From Bactrocera neohumeralis (lineage: Eukaryota > Arthropoda > Insecta > Diptera > Tephritidae): a stretch of DNA of 64,000 nucleotides. The stretch is from NCBI RefSeq assembly GCF_024586455.1, contig NW_026089623.1, forward strand, positions 15,690,236 to 15,754,235. The letters are read 5' to 3'. The notes beneath the pieces were generated by a model. The model did not search any database. It had not been told where the DNA came from and worked only from the letters and a program-made list of their open reading frames with translations. Positions 12,092-23,159 of the stretch are shown piece after piece (the first letter of the stretch is position 1; every line of letters starts with the position of its first letter). Position numbers and translations under genes: made by a program.

Positions 12092-13229
12092 CTTATTTGC
12101 GTGAACTTCTACACAAGCCCACCGTCAACAAACTGATTGGACCTTATCACTGTGGCTTTAGACCTGGAAAATCAACAACCGACCATATATTCACCATGCG
12201 CCAAACCTTGGAAAAGACACGTGAAAGGAGAATTGACACACACCACCTCTTCGTCGACTTCAAAGCTGCCTTTGACAGCACGAAGAGGAGCTGCTTTTAT
12301 GCCGCGATGACGTTGAGCAACTCCAAAAGCTCAGTAAGGATCGGGAAGGACCTCTCCGAGCCGTTTGATACCAAACGAGGTTTCAGACAAGGCGACTCCC
12401 TACCGTGCAACTTCTTCAACTGCTGCTGCTGAAGAAAATAATTCGAACTGCAGAACTTAATCGAGCAGGTACAATCTTTTATAAGAGTGTACAGCTGCTG
12501 GCGTATTTATTATATTGATATCATCGGCCTCAACACCAGCGCCGTTAGTTCTGTTTCCTTCAGACTGGACAAGGAAGCTAACCAAATGGATCTGGCGGTT
12601 AACGAGGGCAAGACGAGGTATCTCCTGTCATCAAACAAATAGTCGTCGCACTCGCGACTTGGCTCTCACTTCACTGTTGACAGTCATAACTTTGAAGTCG
12701 TAGATAATTTCGCCTATCTTGGAACCAGCATAAACACCACCAACAATGTCAGTCGGGAAATCCAACGCAGGTTAACTCTTGCCAACAGGTGCTACTTCGA
12801 ACTGGACTTGGATGATGACAACCACTTATGAGTCGACGTTGCGAGTTTTCGAGAGAAAGGTTCTGCGAAAGTTTTATGGTCCTTTGCGCGTTGGCCACGG
12901 CTAATATCGCCTTCAATGGAACGACGAGCTATATGAGATATACGACGACATTGACATAGTTCGGAAGACAGCGGCTACGCTGGCTAGGTCATGTCGTCCG
13001 AATAGATGAAAACACTCCAGCTCTGAAAGTATTCGACGCTGTACCCGCCGGGGGAAGCAGAGGAAGAGGAAGACCTCGAATTTTTTGGAAGGACCAGGTG
13101 GAGAAGGACCTGGCTTCGCTTGGAATATCCAATTGGAGTAGCGTAGCGAAAAGAAGAAACGACTGGCGCGCTGTTGTTAACTCGGCTATAATCGGGTAAG
13201 CGGTGTCTACGCCAGTAAAGAAGAAGAAA
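12092..13229 (+). pseudogene. RTE-clade retrotransposon copy A (RT region)
   Basis: Starts inside the reverse transcriptase (KPTVNKLIGPYHCGFRPGKS), followed by FVDFKAAFDS (catalytic Asp), GFRQGDSLPC, then in shifting frames the region of the YADD box (damaged), SINTTNNVS-like, VFERKVLRKFYGPL and the C-terminal GSRGRGRP and DLASLGISNW blocks, ending in the family's conserved 3' tail (GCGGTGTCTACGCCA then an AAGAAG repeat). Stops and deletions exclude function. The family encodes one polyprotein with APE endonuclease plus RT and no RNase H. Confidence 0.85.
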
Positions 13230-13689
13230 CAGGTTATCCATTACATGTTTTCTTTTTTCCTAGGCTGGTTGGCTTTAGTAATTTCGTGTATTGTGGGAAC
13301 AAATTTTAATACTCTTTGGTTAATAATAACTACTTCTTTACTCTTATCAATTATATCTTTAAGAGGTTTTAATATATTTTGGCCTATTATTATTATCGAA
13401 TTGTTTATGTCTAAAATCAGCTAATTTTCATGCCATAGTGGCATTTTCGTTCAACTCTGTTGGCAAATAGGTTAAGATTTCATGATAAATATTTGATTTT
13501 TAATTAAGGGAAGAACTAAAGCAATTAATTTATCAGGCTTAATTGTTATCTCAATTAAGGGAAGTGTTTTTTTGATGCAATTGTATGAAAATTTATTTCG
13601 TGATCATTTTCGTAATATTAAAAGTTGCTATGATGATGATGCTTCTACATTTTTTCTTGATCAAAGTTAGCGTCTGTGCGTTGAAATTC
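13230..13689. other. AT-rich spacer
   Basis: A hydrophobic 73-codon ORF (13203-13424) begins inside the RTE tail and consists largely of Ile/Leu/Phe from AT-rich DNA; no family is recognised. Nothing else is supported. Confidence 0.4.
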
Positions 13690-13895
13690 ATGGAAATGGA
13701 ATTGAACATCTCCGAAACATCGATTTACGGCATGTTGACCGATCATTTGGGCTTACGAAAGGTGTGTGCACGGTTTGTTTCGCACAAATTGACTGACGAC
13801 CGAAAATTGCTCAGAATCCAACATCCGGCTTGCACCGGTATACTAGCGGAAGCTTTGAAGCAGAAGGAGACTATTTTGAATAAAATAAATTGATT
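13690..13895 (+). pseudogene. mariner/Tc1-like transposase fragment
   Basis: LKFMEMELNISETSI followed by HLGLRKVCARFVSHKLTDD and an open end at 13893. The same peptide block occurs on the minus strand at about 25.1-25.26 kb downstream of a recognisable transposase N-terminus, so this is a second, shorter copy of that family. It covers the region just before the first catalytic Asp. Confidence 0.65.
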
Positions 13896-13969
13896 TTGCC
13901 GAAAAAACCATTTGGTCTGTTTTTTTTAAGTCCTGCTTACTTTGGAAGGCACCTTATGTGGAAGTACAT

Positions 13970-14705
13970 AAAGTGCATACGGCGATTTTTTCGATAAGTG
14001 AAATTATTCAACAAAGAAGTTCCATTTCGTGTGCGGCATCAAATTTCTGGTGTCGAAATGTTCAAAATGTTGGAAAAACTCTTCGCTGATAATTTTTGGT
14101 CGTGAGCAAGTGTTTTTGATTGGTACAAATTATTCCAAGAGGGTGTGTGAACGCGTTGACGACGTACCACGTTCAGGACGGCCACGATTGTTTCTAAATC
14201 ACTCAAGTTTTTCGAAAAACATCGTCGGGTTAACCTCTGCAAAACAATGCTTACCGGTCGGCCGAATATCGTGGCAAAGGTAAGCCGAAATTCAACGTTA
14301 TGCTGATAGTTTTCTTCGATTATCAAGTGGTGGTGCACTCCGAATTCCTTCCGACCGCCCAAAGCTCCGGAGAAACCATTTTGAGTCAATTAAAACCATT
14401 AAGCGTGAATCGCTACGCGAATTGCAGGCTTCTCCGGAAACTGAATTTAATAACTTTTCGAGAATCTCACTTCTGCAAACAATTGCCTCAACACAATTAT
14501 TTTTGGGTATTTTTTTTGCACATATTAGTTTATTAGCACCTTTACGTACTGTATTGGATGCAATCCAGACGGAGTGCTATGATGATTGGAAAATTCGTTG
14601 GCATAAGTGTATTGCAGCTGGAGGGGATTACTTTGAAGGAGATGAAATGGAAAAATGTACGTTGTTCCAGTTTTGCACCTACCAAATAAATAAATCAATT
14701 TGGAA
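13970..14705 (+). pseudogene. mariner-like transposase relic
   Basis: Frame-switching homology: an N-terminal HTH region (MFKMLEKLFADNFWS, ASVFDWYKLFQEG, DDVPRSGRPR) at 14030-14200, then VFFDYQVVVHSEFLPTAQS at 14305-14360, which matches the block after the first catalytic Asp in mariners (FFDxxGVVHxEFLPxGQ), then a C-terminal block DDWKIRWHKCIAAGGDYFEGD at 14580-14645. The expected third catalytic region is not visible. Several frameshifts are present. Confidence 0.7.
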
Positions 14706-14706
14706 C

Positions 14707-15345
14707 AGTGAATTCTGGTTTGATGAATTCTACACTTGTTTTTTCTTTCTTAATTTTTGGTAAGTTCATTAGTGTCGTTACTTGATTATCGACCAGTACT
14801 CTTTCGTTTTCGTATCTCGCTTTTAGAGCATCCCAAGCCACATTGAAATTTTCGTCATTAAGATCGAACTGTTTTACTATTATGCCTGCTTGACCTTTAG
14901 TTTTGTATCGGAAGCGATACAACTTTTGTGCTTTTGAAAGTTGCGGATGGTTGATGTAAACGGCTGTAAACATGTCCCAGAAGACCGGCCATTCTTCATA
15001 ACCTCCATAAAATATTTCTGTGTCATATGCGAGCACCTCGAGGTGGATGCCTCAACTTGCCTTTTGTGTGTCTATTTGTGGCAGCTCTACTCTCGGATGT
15101 GGAGTAGGTGCAATATTGGTTTAAGCAGTTTTCGTAAATATCGTAAGGCGATGATTTAAAATTATGTGGCAGATCTAAATCCTCAGAATCTACTATGGCG
15201 TCATGTGCCGCTTTGACCCGTGTCCAAAAATTGTTAAGATTTTGGCTTTTTATTTCTAATAACGATTTAGAATTATCTTTAATCGGTGAGCCGGAAAATC
15301 TACTGCAGTATATTGAGCAACCTGTTTTGAGCATGTAGCTCCTGC
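14707..15345 (-). pseudogene. BEL/Pao gag relic
   Basis: Two overlapping minus ORFs (15023-15334 and 14695-15036) give ILTIFGHGS/WTRVKAAHDAIVDSED, then FYGGYEEWPVFWDMFTAVYI, NHPQLSKAQKLYRFRYKTKG, GQAGIIVKQFDLNDENF and VLVDNQVTTLMNLPKI. This is the N-terminal capsid-like (DUF1759) domain of BEL/Pao elements, including the characteristic D.F...I..N..L...QKL.YL sequence. One frameshift separates the two parts and no protease, RT or LTR follows, so only the gag portion survives. Confidence 0.85.
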
Positions 15346-15542
15346 AGGTGTGTTTTAATTTTTGTCGTCAATCATCATTTCAATTTTATTATAAACTAGA
15401 GGACCCGTCCACGCTTCACTGTGGCTGATACATAGATAATACTACTACTACCATCTATATGATTTCTATTAGTTGGATTATAACTATTAGTTAATGAGAT
15501 ATAGCATTTTCGTAAAGCTACTTGTGTTAGTTTACAAAAAAA

Positions 15543-16480
15543 ATGGATCATAAAGCATTTCGTGTGTTAATAAAACACTGCTTTTTTTGGGGAAAATGCT
15601 GTTGAATTTGGGCTCAGGGTAATCAACCGATGAAAAGATATTTGCTAAGCTTAAAGTGGCGAAAGCACTGTGCAAAGTGGGTGCCTCGCAAGTTCGTAAT
15701 CCAACAAAAACAACGAATAACTGATTCTGAGAAGTATTTGAGTGTTCTTTAATCGTAATGGAACCGAAATTTTTCGTCAGTGATAGAAACATAGCTCCAT
15801 CATTTCCCACTGGAGCCCAATCGACAGTCATTCTAGTGGACTCCTCGTAGCACAGCCAGTGAAAAACGTAGGATCGTGGCTCCTATCTTATGGGCGCGCA
15901 ATGTAACTGCACAGTGAAAAACGCTACTCCCTTCTCTCTTTGACGTGGGATGACGTGAGAATTCACGACATTTGGATTTTTGCCGTGGAAACGTGTCAGC
16001 TGATTGCTCTCTCACAACGCAGGGTTGCCAATATCGATACACTGTAGTAATTATCAACTTTTATAATTCCATCTGTTCAATATGTTTGAAATTTTCATAA
16101 GTCGAATGCTATTATTTATAAATATGTAAACTATTTTTAATAGTTTGTTTTCAGTTTTGATATTTTATATTGTAAAAAATAGTAATTGAAAACATAGATG
16201 TGTACAAAACTATATGTATATGCGTATTGGGCAATGGCAACATTGTTCAAATGTAAACAAACAAAGATGGCTGATTTCTGGGTTTTTACCCCTTTTTTCA
16301 CTGTGCACACATTTTGCCGATGAGGAAGGAAAAGGAAGGAAGGCAGTAGCGTTTTTCACTGGCTGTGCTATCAGGCGTGGAAACGAAAAAGGCGACTGGA
16401 AAAGTTATGACATCAGTCTTTTGGCAGGCACGTGGTGTAATACATACTCAACGACTGATTACTGAGCCAGTTATACTCTA
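15543..16480 (+). pseudogene. mariner transposase relic split by a MITE
   Basis: Before the MITE: MDHKAFRVLIKHCFFWGK (N-terminus), then after a deletion AKWVPRKFVIQQKQRITDSEKYL and the ETW/LHHF region, matching mariner WVPRxLT....R....ECL and DETWIHHF. After the MITE, at 16376-16480: TKKATGKVMTSVFWQARGV, which is the mariner block KVMATVFWDxxGVI. The MITE (15850-16368) therefore sits inside this copy. Internal deletions and stops make it non-functional. Confidence 0.75.
15850..16368. mobile_element. MITE copy 1 (519 bp, TA-flanked)
   Basis: Perfect 19-bp terminal inverted repeats: GCACAGCCAGTGAAAAACG at 15850-15868 and its complement at 16350-16368, flanked by TA on both sides. No coding capacity. 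Internal sequence is shared with the element at 27044-27568, for example GATGTGTACAAAACTATAT and TGATATTTTATATT. A subterminal variant CACAGTGAAAAACG recurs at ~15911 and, inverted, at ~16298. The TA flanks suggest mobilisation by a Tc1/mariner-type transposase. Confidence 0.88.
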
Positions 16481-16699
16481 TTTCACTGCGTAGTTGGTTG
16501 CAGTTCTTTTCTTCTATTCCAAATATTTAGCAATTGTATTATTATTATTATTATTTTTTTTTTATTTTATTTTTTTTTAAGAAGATTCTGTTTAAAATTG
16601 TACGCATATATTCAAATAATTCCTACAAACATGAATTTTGAAAACATGCTTATGATTTAAAATATAATTTTTGTATTTATGAGTTGTATTAAATTTTGC

Positions 16700-17005
16700 C
16701 ATAAAGAGATAGAAGGTATCCTTGTCCTTACCCTGGTTCTAAGCTACCTCCCCTCCAATTTTCAGCCAAATCGGTTTAGCCGTTCTTCAGTTATAAATGG
16801 TGTAACTAACAACAACTTTCTTTTATATATATAGATGTGAGTTTATTTATTGTTTTTATTATTGTTTTTGTTTTTTTGCTCACCGTTTAGGCCTACCCTG
16901 GACTACGACAAACATTTTAAAACCAAAATCAGTTCAATCGGTCCAGCCGTTCTCGAGTTTTAATCAGACTAACGAACAACAATTCATTTTTATTTATATA
17001 GATAG
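16700..17005. repeat. two related dispersed-repeat tails
   Basis: Two segments share the pattern ...AATCGGT(T/C)(T/C)AGCCGTTCT... ending in a TATATATAGAT-like tail: 16745-16836 and 16925-17004. Such tails terminate dispersed repeats in many insect genomes, but the family is not identified. A related-looking start (GAGGACCCGTCCACGCTTCACTGTGG) lies at 15400-15425. Confidence 0.5.
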
Positions 17006-17677
17006 AAGATAGATGTGTGTAAAAATAATTAAATCTTTTCTCAGTGTAAATGATTTGAATAAGGCAATAGAATATTGCTTGGAACTTTTTTAGGTAAAAC
17101 AGTATTTATTTTCAGTTTAAGTTGGTAAAAAACGAGTACGTAATTTCGTGTTATTATTACCGTTTCTATTTATTTGCAAAATAATATTATTTATATTTAT
17201 TTTATTTTAGTTCTAAGTATGAAAATATCCGCACTTTTAATATATTGACCCTTTACATCCTATTTAGATCCACCCTAATACGTGGACTTGTCTGTACATA
17301 CGTATATACTTGTGTTTTGTGCAATTGAGAACTCATTGAAGAGACCAATGCGCTTTTTTTATGCAATGAATATTTGAATACGTGCGTTCACAGCTTACCC
17401 GCGATTTGATTATTGCTTTTAATTAAAATTACGAAAATTTGATTTCATTTTACCGCCGTATCGTAAGTGAATTTTAAAATTACTTTGAATTTTAGGATTA
17501 ATTAATTTTTGTTTTTTTTTAATAATTTGCCAGTACTCAGTGTAGGGTACGATATAGGCGGATTATATATCGTTGTCCTTATATATAAATGTTCATATAT
17601 ACATATGTATGTATGTTCGCACTGCGAAAAGAGTGCAAATACGAAATAAGTGATGTGGAGGTATGTTCCTTATAGCA
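17006..17677. other. AT-rich spacer
   Basis: No supported feature. Confidence 0.4.
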
Positions 17678-18154
17678 TTGACAGACGGCAGCGTTAAACC
17701 AGATTAATTGCATTTTTTGGGATTAATTCAGGAGTTACCACAGCTAACTCCGTTGCTGAATCCAAAAATAACTCTCAAAATTTTAGGGAGTTTGTGAGAT
17801 TTTCGTTGGCAACATTGTTAAAAATGGCAAATTTTCATCTATTGTGAATGAAATACAAGCAACCCTGACAGCTGTTTATCAAATTCTCAATATAATATCA
17901 ATAAAACTTCTATGTTATGATGCAGTTTTAAAAATAATGTGTTGATATGTTTTTGTAATAAAAAATGGTTTGGTAAAAATTGGTCGGCTAACAACCGTAA
18001 TGTTTATCTTCTATCAATTTTCATTGAAAATATTATAAAAAGGACAATGAGCTGTTTATGAGAGTTTCAAACTCGCATACCTGCCGTCTGTCACCTACAA
18101 ATTTGGATCTGATTAAGTGCGCAGTTAATCCGGATTAACGCTGCCGTCTGTCAA
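17678..18154. mobile_element. non-autonomous TIR element (477 bp)
   Basis: Left end TTGACAGACGGCAGCGTTAA and right end its complement (18135-18154), with imperfect extension of the palindrome inwards (ACCAGATTAAT against ATCCGGATTAAC). A partial third copy of the terminal motif, CTGCCGTCTGTCA, lies at ~18081. No ORF. A target-site duplication could not be settled, so the superfamily is open. Confidence 0.75.
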
Positions 18155-18773
18155 GGCTATTATGCATTTATGTATGTATGTATATGTTTTTAGAAAAAAA
18201 GGAAATATGTTTGCAGCTGTTAAAAATAATTGGCAGTTTCTCGTTATCTCATTAATTGTTCTCCTTTTTTTTTGAAACCTAAGCCCCCTTTTCGTAGACC
18301 AGGTCACATATGTACACCCAACTCTTTCTTTACACGGTAGATACGTTCCTCAGAAAAGAGGCGTTTCCTATAGTAAAATGGGGGATACGTTTCATGTCGT
18401 GTACGTGTAAGATGAAATAAAGTACTATATTTACTTCGAAAAACCGTGTAAAAAATGTTGAAAACTATAAAATTTGAGATGTGCATACAAATTGTATGTT
18501 TATATGGCATTTTATTCAGCATTAAAACTTAAAATACATAATTCATACAGGTGAAAAATAGGTAGATTAAGCAAACAACAAAAGAAATCTGTTAATCCAG
18601 AATTAAGAACAGAAAAATTAAAATAGAAATAAGGAAAAAATATTTACATAGCTACATAATTATAAAAACAAACATAATTACAAGACAGTGTTTTTGAAAC
18701 CATATTAGATTACAAATTTCTTACAACAAATTTTTTTTTCAACCGTGTAACTTCAAATCCGTGTAAAATAAAC

Positions 18774-19349
18774 CAGTGTAAACACCACCAACAATGTCAG
18801 CCTGGAAATCCAGCGCAGGATAACTCTTGCCAACAGGTGCTACTTTGGACTGAGTAGGCAAGTGAGAGGTAAAGTCCTCTCTCGACGAACAAAAACCAAA
18901 CTCTATAAGTCACTCATAATTCCCGTCCTGCTATATGGTGCAGAGTCTTGGACGATGTCAACAACGGATGAGTCGACGTTGCGAGTTTTCGAGAGAAAAG
19001 TTCTTCGAAAGATTTACGGTCCTTTGCGCGTTGGCCACGGCGAATATCGCATTCGATGGAACGATGAGCTGTATGAGATATGTATATGACGACATTGACA
19101 TAGTTCAGCTAATTAAAAGACAGCAGCTACGCTGGCTAGGTCATGTTGTCCGGATGGACGAAAACACTTCAGCTCTGAAAGTATTCGACGCTGCAAACGC
19201 CAGGGGAAGCAGAGGACGAGGAAGACCTCCACTCTGTTGGAAGGACCAAGTGGAGAAGGACCTGGCTACGCTTGGAATATCCAATTGGCGCTCTGTTGCT
19301 AACTCGGCTATAAACGCGTAAGCGGTGTCTACGCCAATTAAGAAGAAGT
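18774..19349 (+). pseudogene. RTE-clade copy B (3' end only)
   Basis: 5'-truncated RTE that begins at the NTTNNVSLEIQ-like block and runs through KTKLYKSLIIPVLLYGAESW, VFERKVLRKIYGPLRVGHG, RWLGHVVRMDENT and GSRGRGRPPL to the shared 3' tail. A 4-bp change around 19081 (TATGTATATGACG) shifts the frame between two ORFs. A stretch present in other copies (HVAKRRND) is missing near 19290. 5' truncation is usual for LINE insertions. Confidence 0.85.
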
Positions 19350-19515
19350 AAAATGTAATAATAACAATAGCAATTGTTTACGACGAACTGGACTAAAGTC
19401 GGTATCATCGCGCTATAAACGCGTAAGCGGTGTCTACGAAAATTAAGAAGAAGTAAAATGTAATAATAACAATAGCAATTGTTTACGACGAACTGGACTA
19501 AAGTCGGTATCATCG
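19306..19515. repeat. 105-bp tandem duplication, two units
   Basis: Units 19306-19410 and 19411-19515 are the same length and differ at only a few positions (for example GCCAATT against GAAAATT in the RTE tail). Each unit contains the last ~40 bp of RTE copy B plus ~65 bp of flanking DNA, so the duplication happened after the RTE insertion. Confidence 0.92.
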
Positions 19516-19989
19516 TTGGAGATATCCATTTCAGCAATGTAAATATCTTGCGAACAAAATGTGTATGGAAATGTTTTCGAATAAGGGGATTTTCCAGTTA
19601 CAGTTACTGTATGTTCATTTCAGCAATGGTGCTAAGTATAGTAAAAACAAACATAATTACAAGACAGTGACTTTGAAACCAGACTAGATTACAGTGTAAC
19701 TTCAAATCCGTGTAAAAAAGAGTTGGGTGTATGTATATTTTGTTTCTGTTTTTATTTTATATTTTCAAATAGTCCTGCTTAAGGTAGGCTATCAAAATTA
19801 ATTTATATATTTAGGTATGTATGGCATACATATATATATATATATATATATTTTTTTTTTTTAATAGTTTTTTATAGCAGCGAAAGCAGAAGTGCGGAAC
19901 TTTAATCCGCTAAACCTAACCTACTCCCAACTCAGGACTCTCCCACGGAACCACCGGCTAGGTATTACTTCGTGGGAGGGACAAGACAT

Positions 19990-22330
19990 TTAAGTCTCCT
20001 CTATTGCGCGGACTGACGGACGCCTAGTCTGTTGAAAAGATCTCAGTTTGGTCATTATGAACGCTGACACTTCGCTGACAGCTTTCCATTTATCAGTCGA
20101 CTGACACATGAGTGTCGTCAAGTTATCGACCGTAAAACTACCACCGAGTGTGGGTTTTAGCTGTTCCCTTGTATTCGAAAATCGAGGGCAATGAAATAAT
20201 ACATGTTCAGAGTCTTCTATATGCTCTGTACACGTCGGACAGTTCAGACTAATGTCATTGTGGAATCTGAAAAGGTAGCTTCTAAAGCATCCATGTCCAC
20301 TAAGTATTTGGGTCAGATAGAAATCTAAGTCCCCATGTCGTCTGTCTATCCACGATTGGATGTCCGGTATAAGTCGATGGGTCCAGCGCCCTTTGGATGA
20401 GGAATTCCACCGCTCCGGCCACATTTTAGTACTCTTGTTTCCCTCCTCTGTCCTTACCGATACTGTTTTATATAAACGCTCGAGTTCATCTTCCTGGATG
20501 TCAATGGGCGGCATGCTGGCTAATACTTCAGCAGCGTCGGTTGATATAGTCCGGAAAGCACTTATTACCCGAATTGCAGAAAGCCTATGCACCGCAATTA
20601 TTTATTTTGCATACGCTTTTATATCCATTGCTTGTATCCATACTAGTGCCGCATACAGTATTACGGAACTCATTGCTTTCGCTATTAAGAATCGCCGGCT
20701 GGAACGCACACAGCCTCTATTGGTAATCATTATCGATAAGACATTATACATTTTGTTTGCTTTACCAGTAGAATACTCCAGATGTTCTTTTATTTTTAAT
20801 GTGGAATCCAACATTACTCCCAGATACTTCAGTTGCGGCTGTGAAGTATTCTCGTACTCCCCTATGGTGAGCTCTATTCGTTCTTCTATCTTCCTAGTGC
20901 TTATGAGTGAAACATCTGTTTTGTCCTCCGCCAGTTTCAGACTCACAGAAGAGAACCATTGTCGTAGACCATTGCTACCACCATGAGATCATCCGCATAC
21001 GCCACTAGTTTCACGTCTGTTGGTTGCTCTCTTCTTAGCACCCCGTCATACATAAGGTTCCATAATAGTAGGCCTAACACTGAGCCTTAGGGTACTCCAC
21101 TCGAAATAGAGTAGCTCTTGGTGCCTTCGTCCGTATCAAAAATCAGCCTTCTGTTTTTAAAATATTTAGTAATTATGTTTATGAGATATGCAGTGGTCCG
21201 TATTTCATCCAGGGCTTTGATTATGTCTGCCCATTTTGTCGTGTTTAACGCATTCCTGACATCCAGGGTAATCAGCGCGCAGTACTTTTTTGTGCCACCT
21301 TTTCATATTTAGCCACTTACTGCACATTTTGCAGTATCGACGACTTCTCGTAATGTGTCAATAGTGGATCTCTTTTTCATAAAGCCTTAGTGTCTCTCTG
21401 ATAAACTGTCAGCTTTTTGGATTGCATACTTTACTCATTCTGTCGAGCATACACAAAGGTGAAGGTTCTTCAGGTGGTTTCTTTGGTTTTGGGAGCAGAA
21501 CCAAATGCTGTACATTCCAAGAGTCGGGGAATACCTCTTTCTTCATACAAACGTTGTACATTTTAGGTACTCGAGGTTTTGAGTTTACAGCTTCCTTCAT
21601 AGCTCTGCTCGGTATGCCATTAAATCCAGGCGCTAGGAAATCCGGTCGTGCTTCGGGAATAATGTTTCGACGACTTTTCCCATAAAAGAGGCATCTTTAG
21701 GTTGCTGCTTCTTGTTTTAAAATCTCGATATACAGATTTTGTAAGCAGTACCCCAAGAGTCAATGTATGCTTCCTCACAGAGCTTCTCAAAACATGATTT
21801 TTTGCTCCGGGTAATTGCCGACTTCAGGAGCTTCTTGTGGCTTTTAAATTCTTCCCTAAGGCGATTTTCGTTCGTTTCAACCTGGTTACGCTGTAGACGT
21901 CGTCTAGCTGAGAGACAAAGGTTTCTTAGCGTGGAAATTTCCTCATTCCACCAATATACAGGCCGCCGCTTGTTGTGATGTGACGCTCTACGCATTGTTA
22001 CATCGCATGCTGCGACCAGTTCTTTACGCACTGCCGATACCAAGTGGGCGGCGTCGTCACCTGATGCCTTTGATGCACTCCAGACTAGCTCAAACAGGTC
22101 TGAGTCGAACTCCTGTTGCTTCCAGCTTCGCTTAAGGGAGGTGTTTCGGCTAAGACGTTCCTGCTCTCGGGTGTACGAAATTGGTGCTATTATCACTGTT
22201 TGTGTATACATATGTGTATGTGTATGTCAGACACCGCCCACTTAATGAGCCTGCTCAGCGAATAATTTGCAAACATAATGTCAATTATGGATCTCTTATT
22301 CCCGGTTTGGTAAGTGTTTCGTGTTCCGGT
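19990..22330 (-). pseudogene. R1-type ORF2 relic (endonuclease C-term, RT, CCHC)
   Basis: From the 5' side: endonuclease C-terminus (GTRNTYQTGNK, SIIDIMFANYSL near 22270-22320), linker RRPVYWWNEEISTLRNLCLS, RT entry LVLLPKPKKPPEEPS (21480), a deletion, GVP*GSVLGLLLWNLMYDGV near 21085 (a TAA replaces the expected Gln), VKLVAYADDLMV (catalytic YADD, ~20990), LKYLGVMLD, and the C-terminal CPTCTEHIEDSEHVLFHCPR zinc-binding segment. Stops and frameshifts separate the ORFs at 19990-20592, 20602-20946, 21409-21600 and 21717-22211. Non-functional. Confidence 0.82.
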
Positions 22331-22389
22331 GTTCTTTATTGTTAACTGTGTTTGACTCAGATATTCATGAATTAGCCGCCCGCGGTGGT

Positions 22390-23040
22390 TTGTAAACCTG
22401 CTGCCCCATGCAGTTTACATTTGTTATATCCAGATTTTGGATTCCAAACTCCCTTTTCAGTGCTGTGCGGATTTCTTCGGGAGTTGTTATTTCGTCCATG
22501 TCTTTGCATACAATCGTAGCGTTGTGGGTTTTAGGCTATATCATAGCCATTTCGCCAACCACTCCCTCCAAGGCGCTTTGGAAAGATTCGGCTTTCGCGT
22601 CTGCTCGATTTTTCAGTTCTAAAAGCAGGTCTCCTGTTGAGTGTTTTCCGAATATAGGTTACGTTCGAACCCAGCTCCTCAAGCCCGCTGTTACTTTTTT
22701 ATTTTTCGCAAAATATATGCATACGACGCACCGGTTTTGTTCTAATTTTCTTTACCATCGGTTTCCTCTTTTTAACAACGTTTACCCATATTTCATTTGC
22801 GTTTTGAAGAGTCGTAGTATCCTTTTGAGTTGATTTTGCTGCTCTACTATACGATACTTGCTCCTTTGCAATTACGTTTTTTGGCTTTTTTTGTGGGTGG
22901 TAAAAAGCGTGATGCCTCTCGCATTCTTTTTTGGGGTATTATCATCTCTACTAATACGAACTTGAGATGATTTTCCTGTTATCACTCTTCTCGATGGGCT
23001 TCCCAATCTTTCAGCTTTGAGAATAGAGGAAAAATGGTTA
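22390..23040 (-). pseudogene. R1-type ORF1 remnant
   Basis: Minus-strand frames give EIWVNVVKKRKPMVKK, HAFYHPQKKPKNV and ATIVCKDMDEITTPEEIRTA followed by LKREFGIQNLDITNVN. Such blocks fit the gag-like ORF1 of R1/R-clade LINEs (KDMDEVTT.EEI..A). Frameshifted and lacking the zinc knuckles; assignment is supported mainly by its position just upstream of the ORF2 relic. Confidence 0.55.
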
Positions 23041-23159
23041 ATTGTATTTGTTCTTTTATTCTGCCGTTGTCATTTTGATCGATCAGCTGTTCCCTTCCTC
23101 ATGTTTTCCTTTTGGTTTTGGCACCCTGCTATAAGGGGAAAGAAAATGAAATTTATTTT

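Larger units (their letters stand above)
18311..19736. mobile_element. TIR element carrying an RTE insertion
   Basis: The left end reads TACACCCAACTCTTTCTTTA and the right end, complemented, TACACCCAACTCTTTTTTAC, giving an inverted repeat of ~23 bp that starts and ends with TA. Copies of CCGTGTAA recur inside (about 18442, 18751, 18765, 19703). Blocks at 18660-18770 and 19645-19715 (AAACATAATTACAAGACAGTG and following) are direct duplicates of each other, flanking the RTE copy. No transposase was found; it is non-autonomous. Confidence 0.65.
19850..23040 (-). mobile_element. R1-clade LINE, internally deleted
   Basis: Minus-strand LINE with a 3' A/T tail at about 19829-19862, an ORF2 region at 19990-22330 and ORF1 remnants at ~22390-23040. 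Endonuclease sequence is largely missing: ORF1-like sequence passes almost directly into the last part of the endonuclease, indicating an internal deletion. Motifs of the RT and the C-terminal CCHC segment match R1-type elements; no RNase H is present. Confidence 0.8.
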
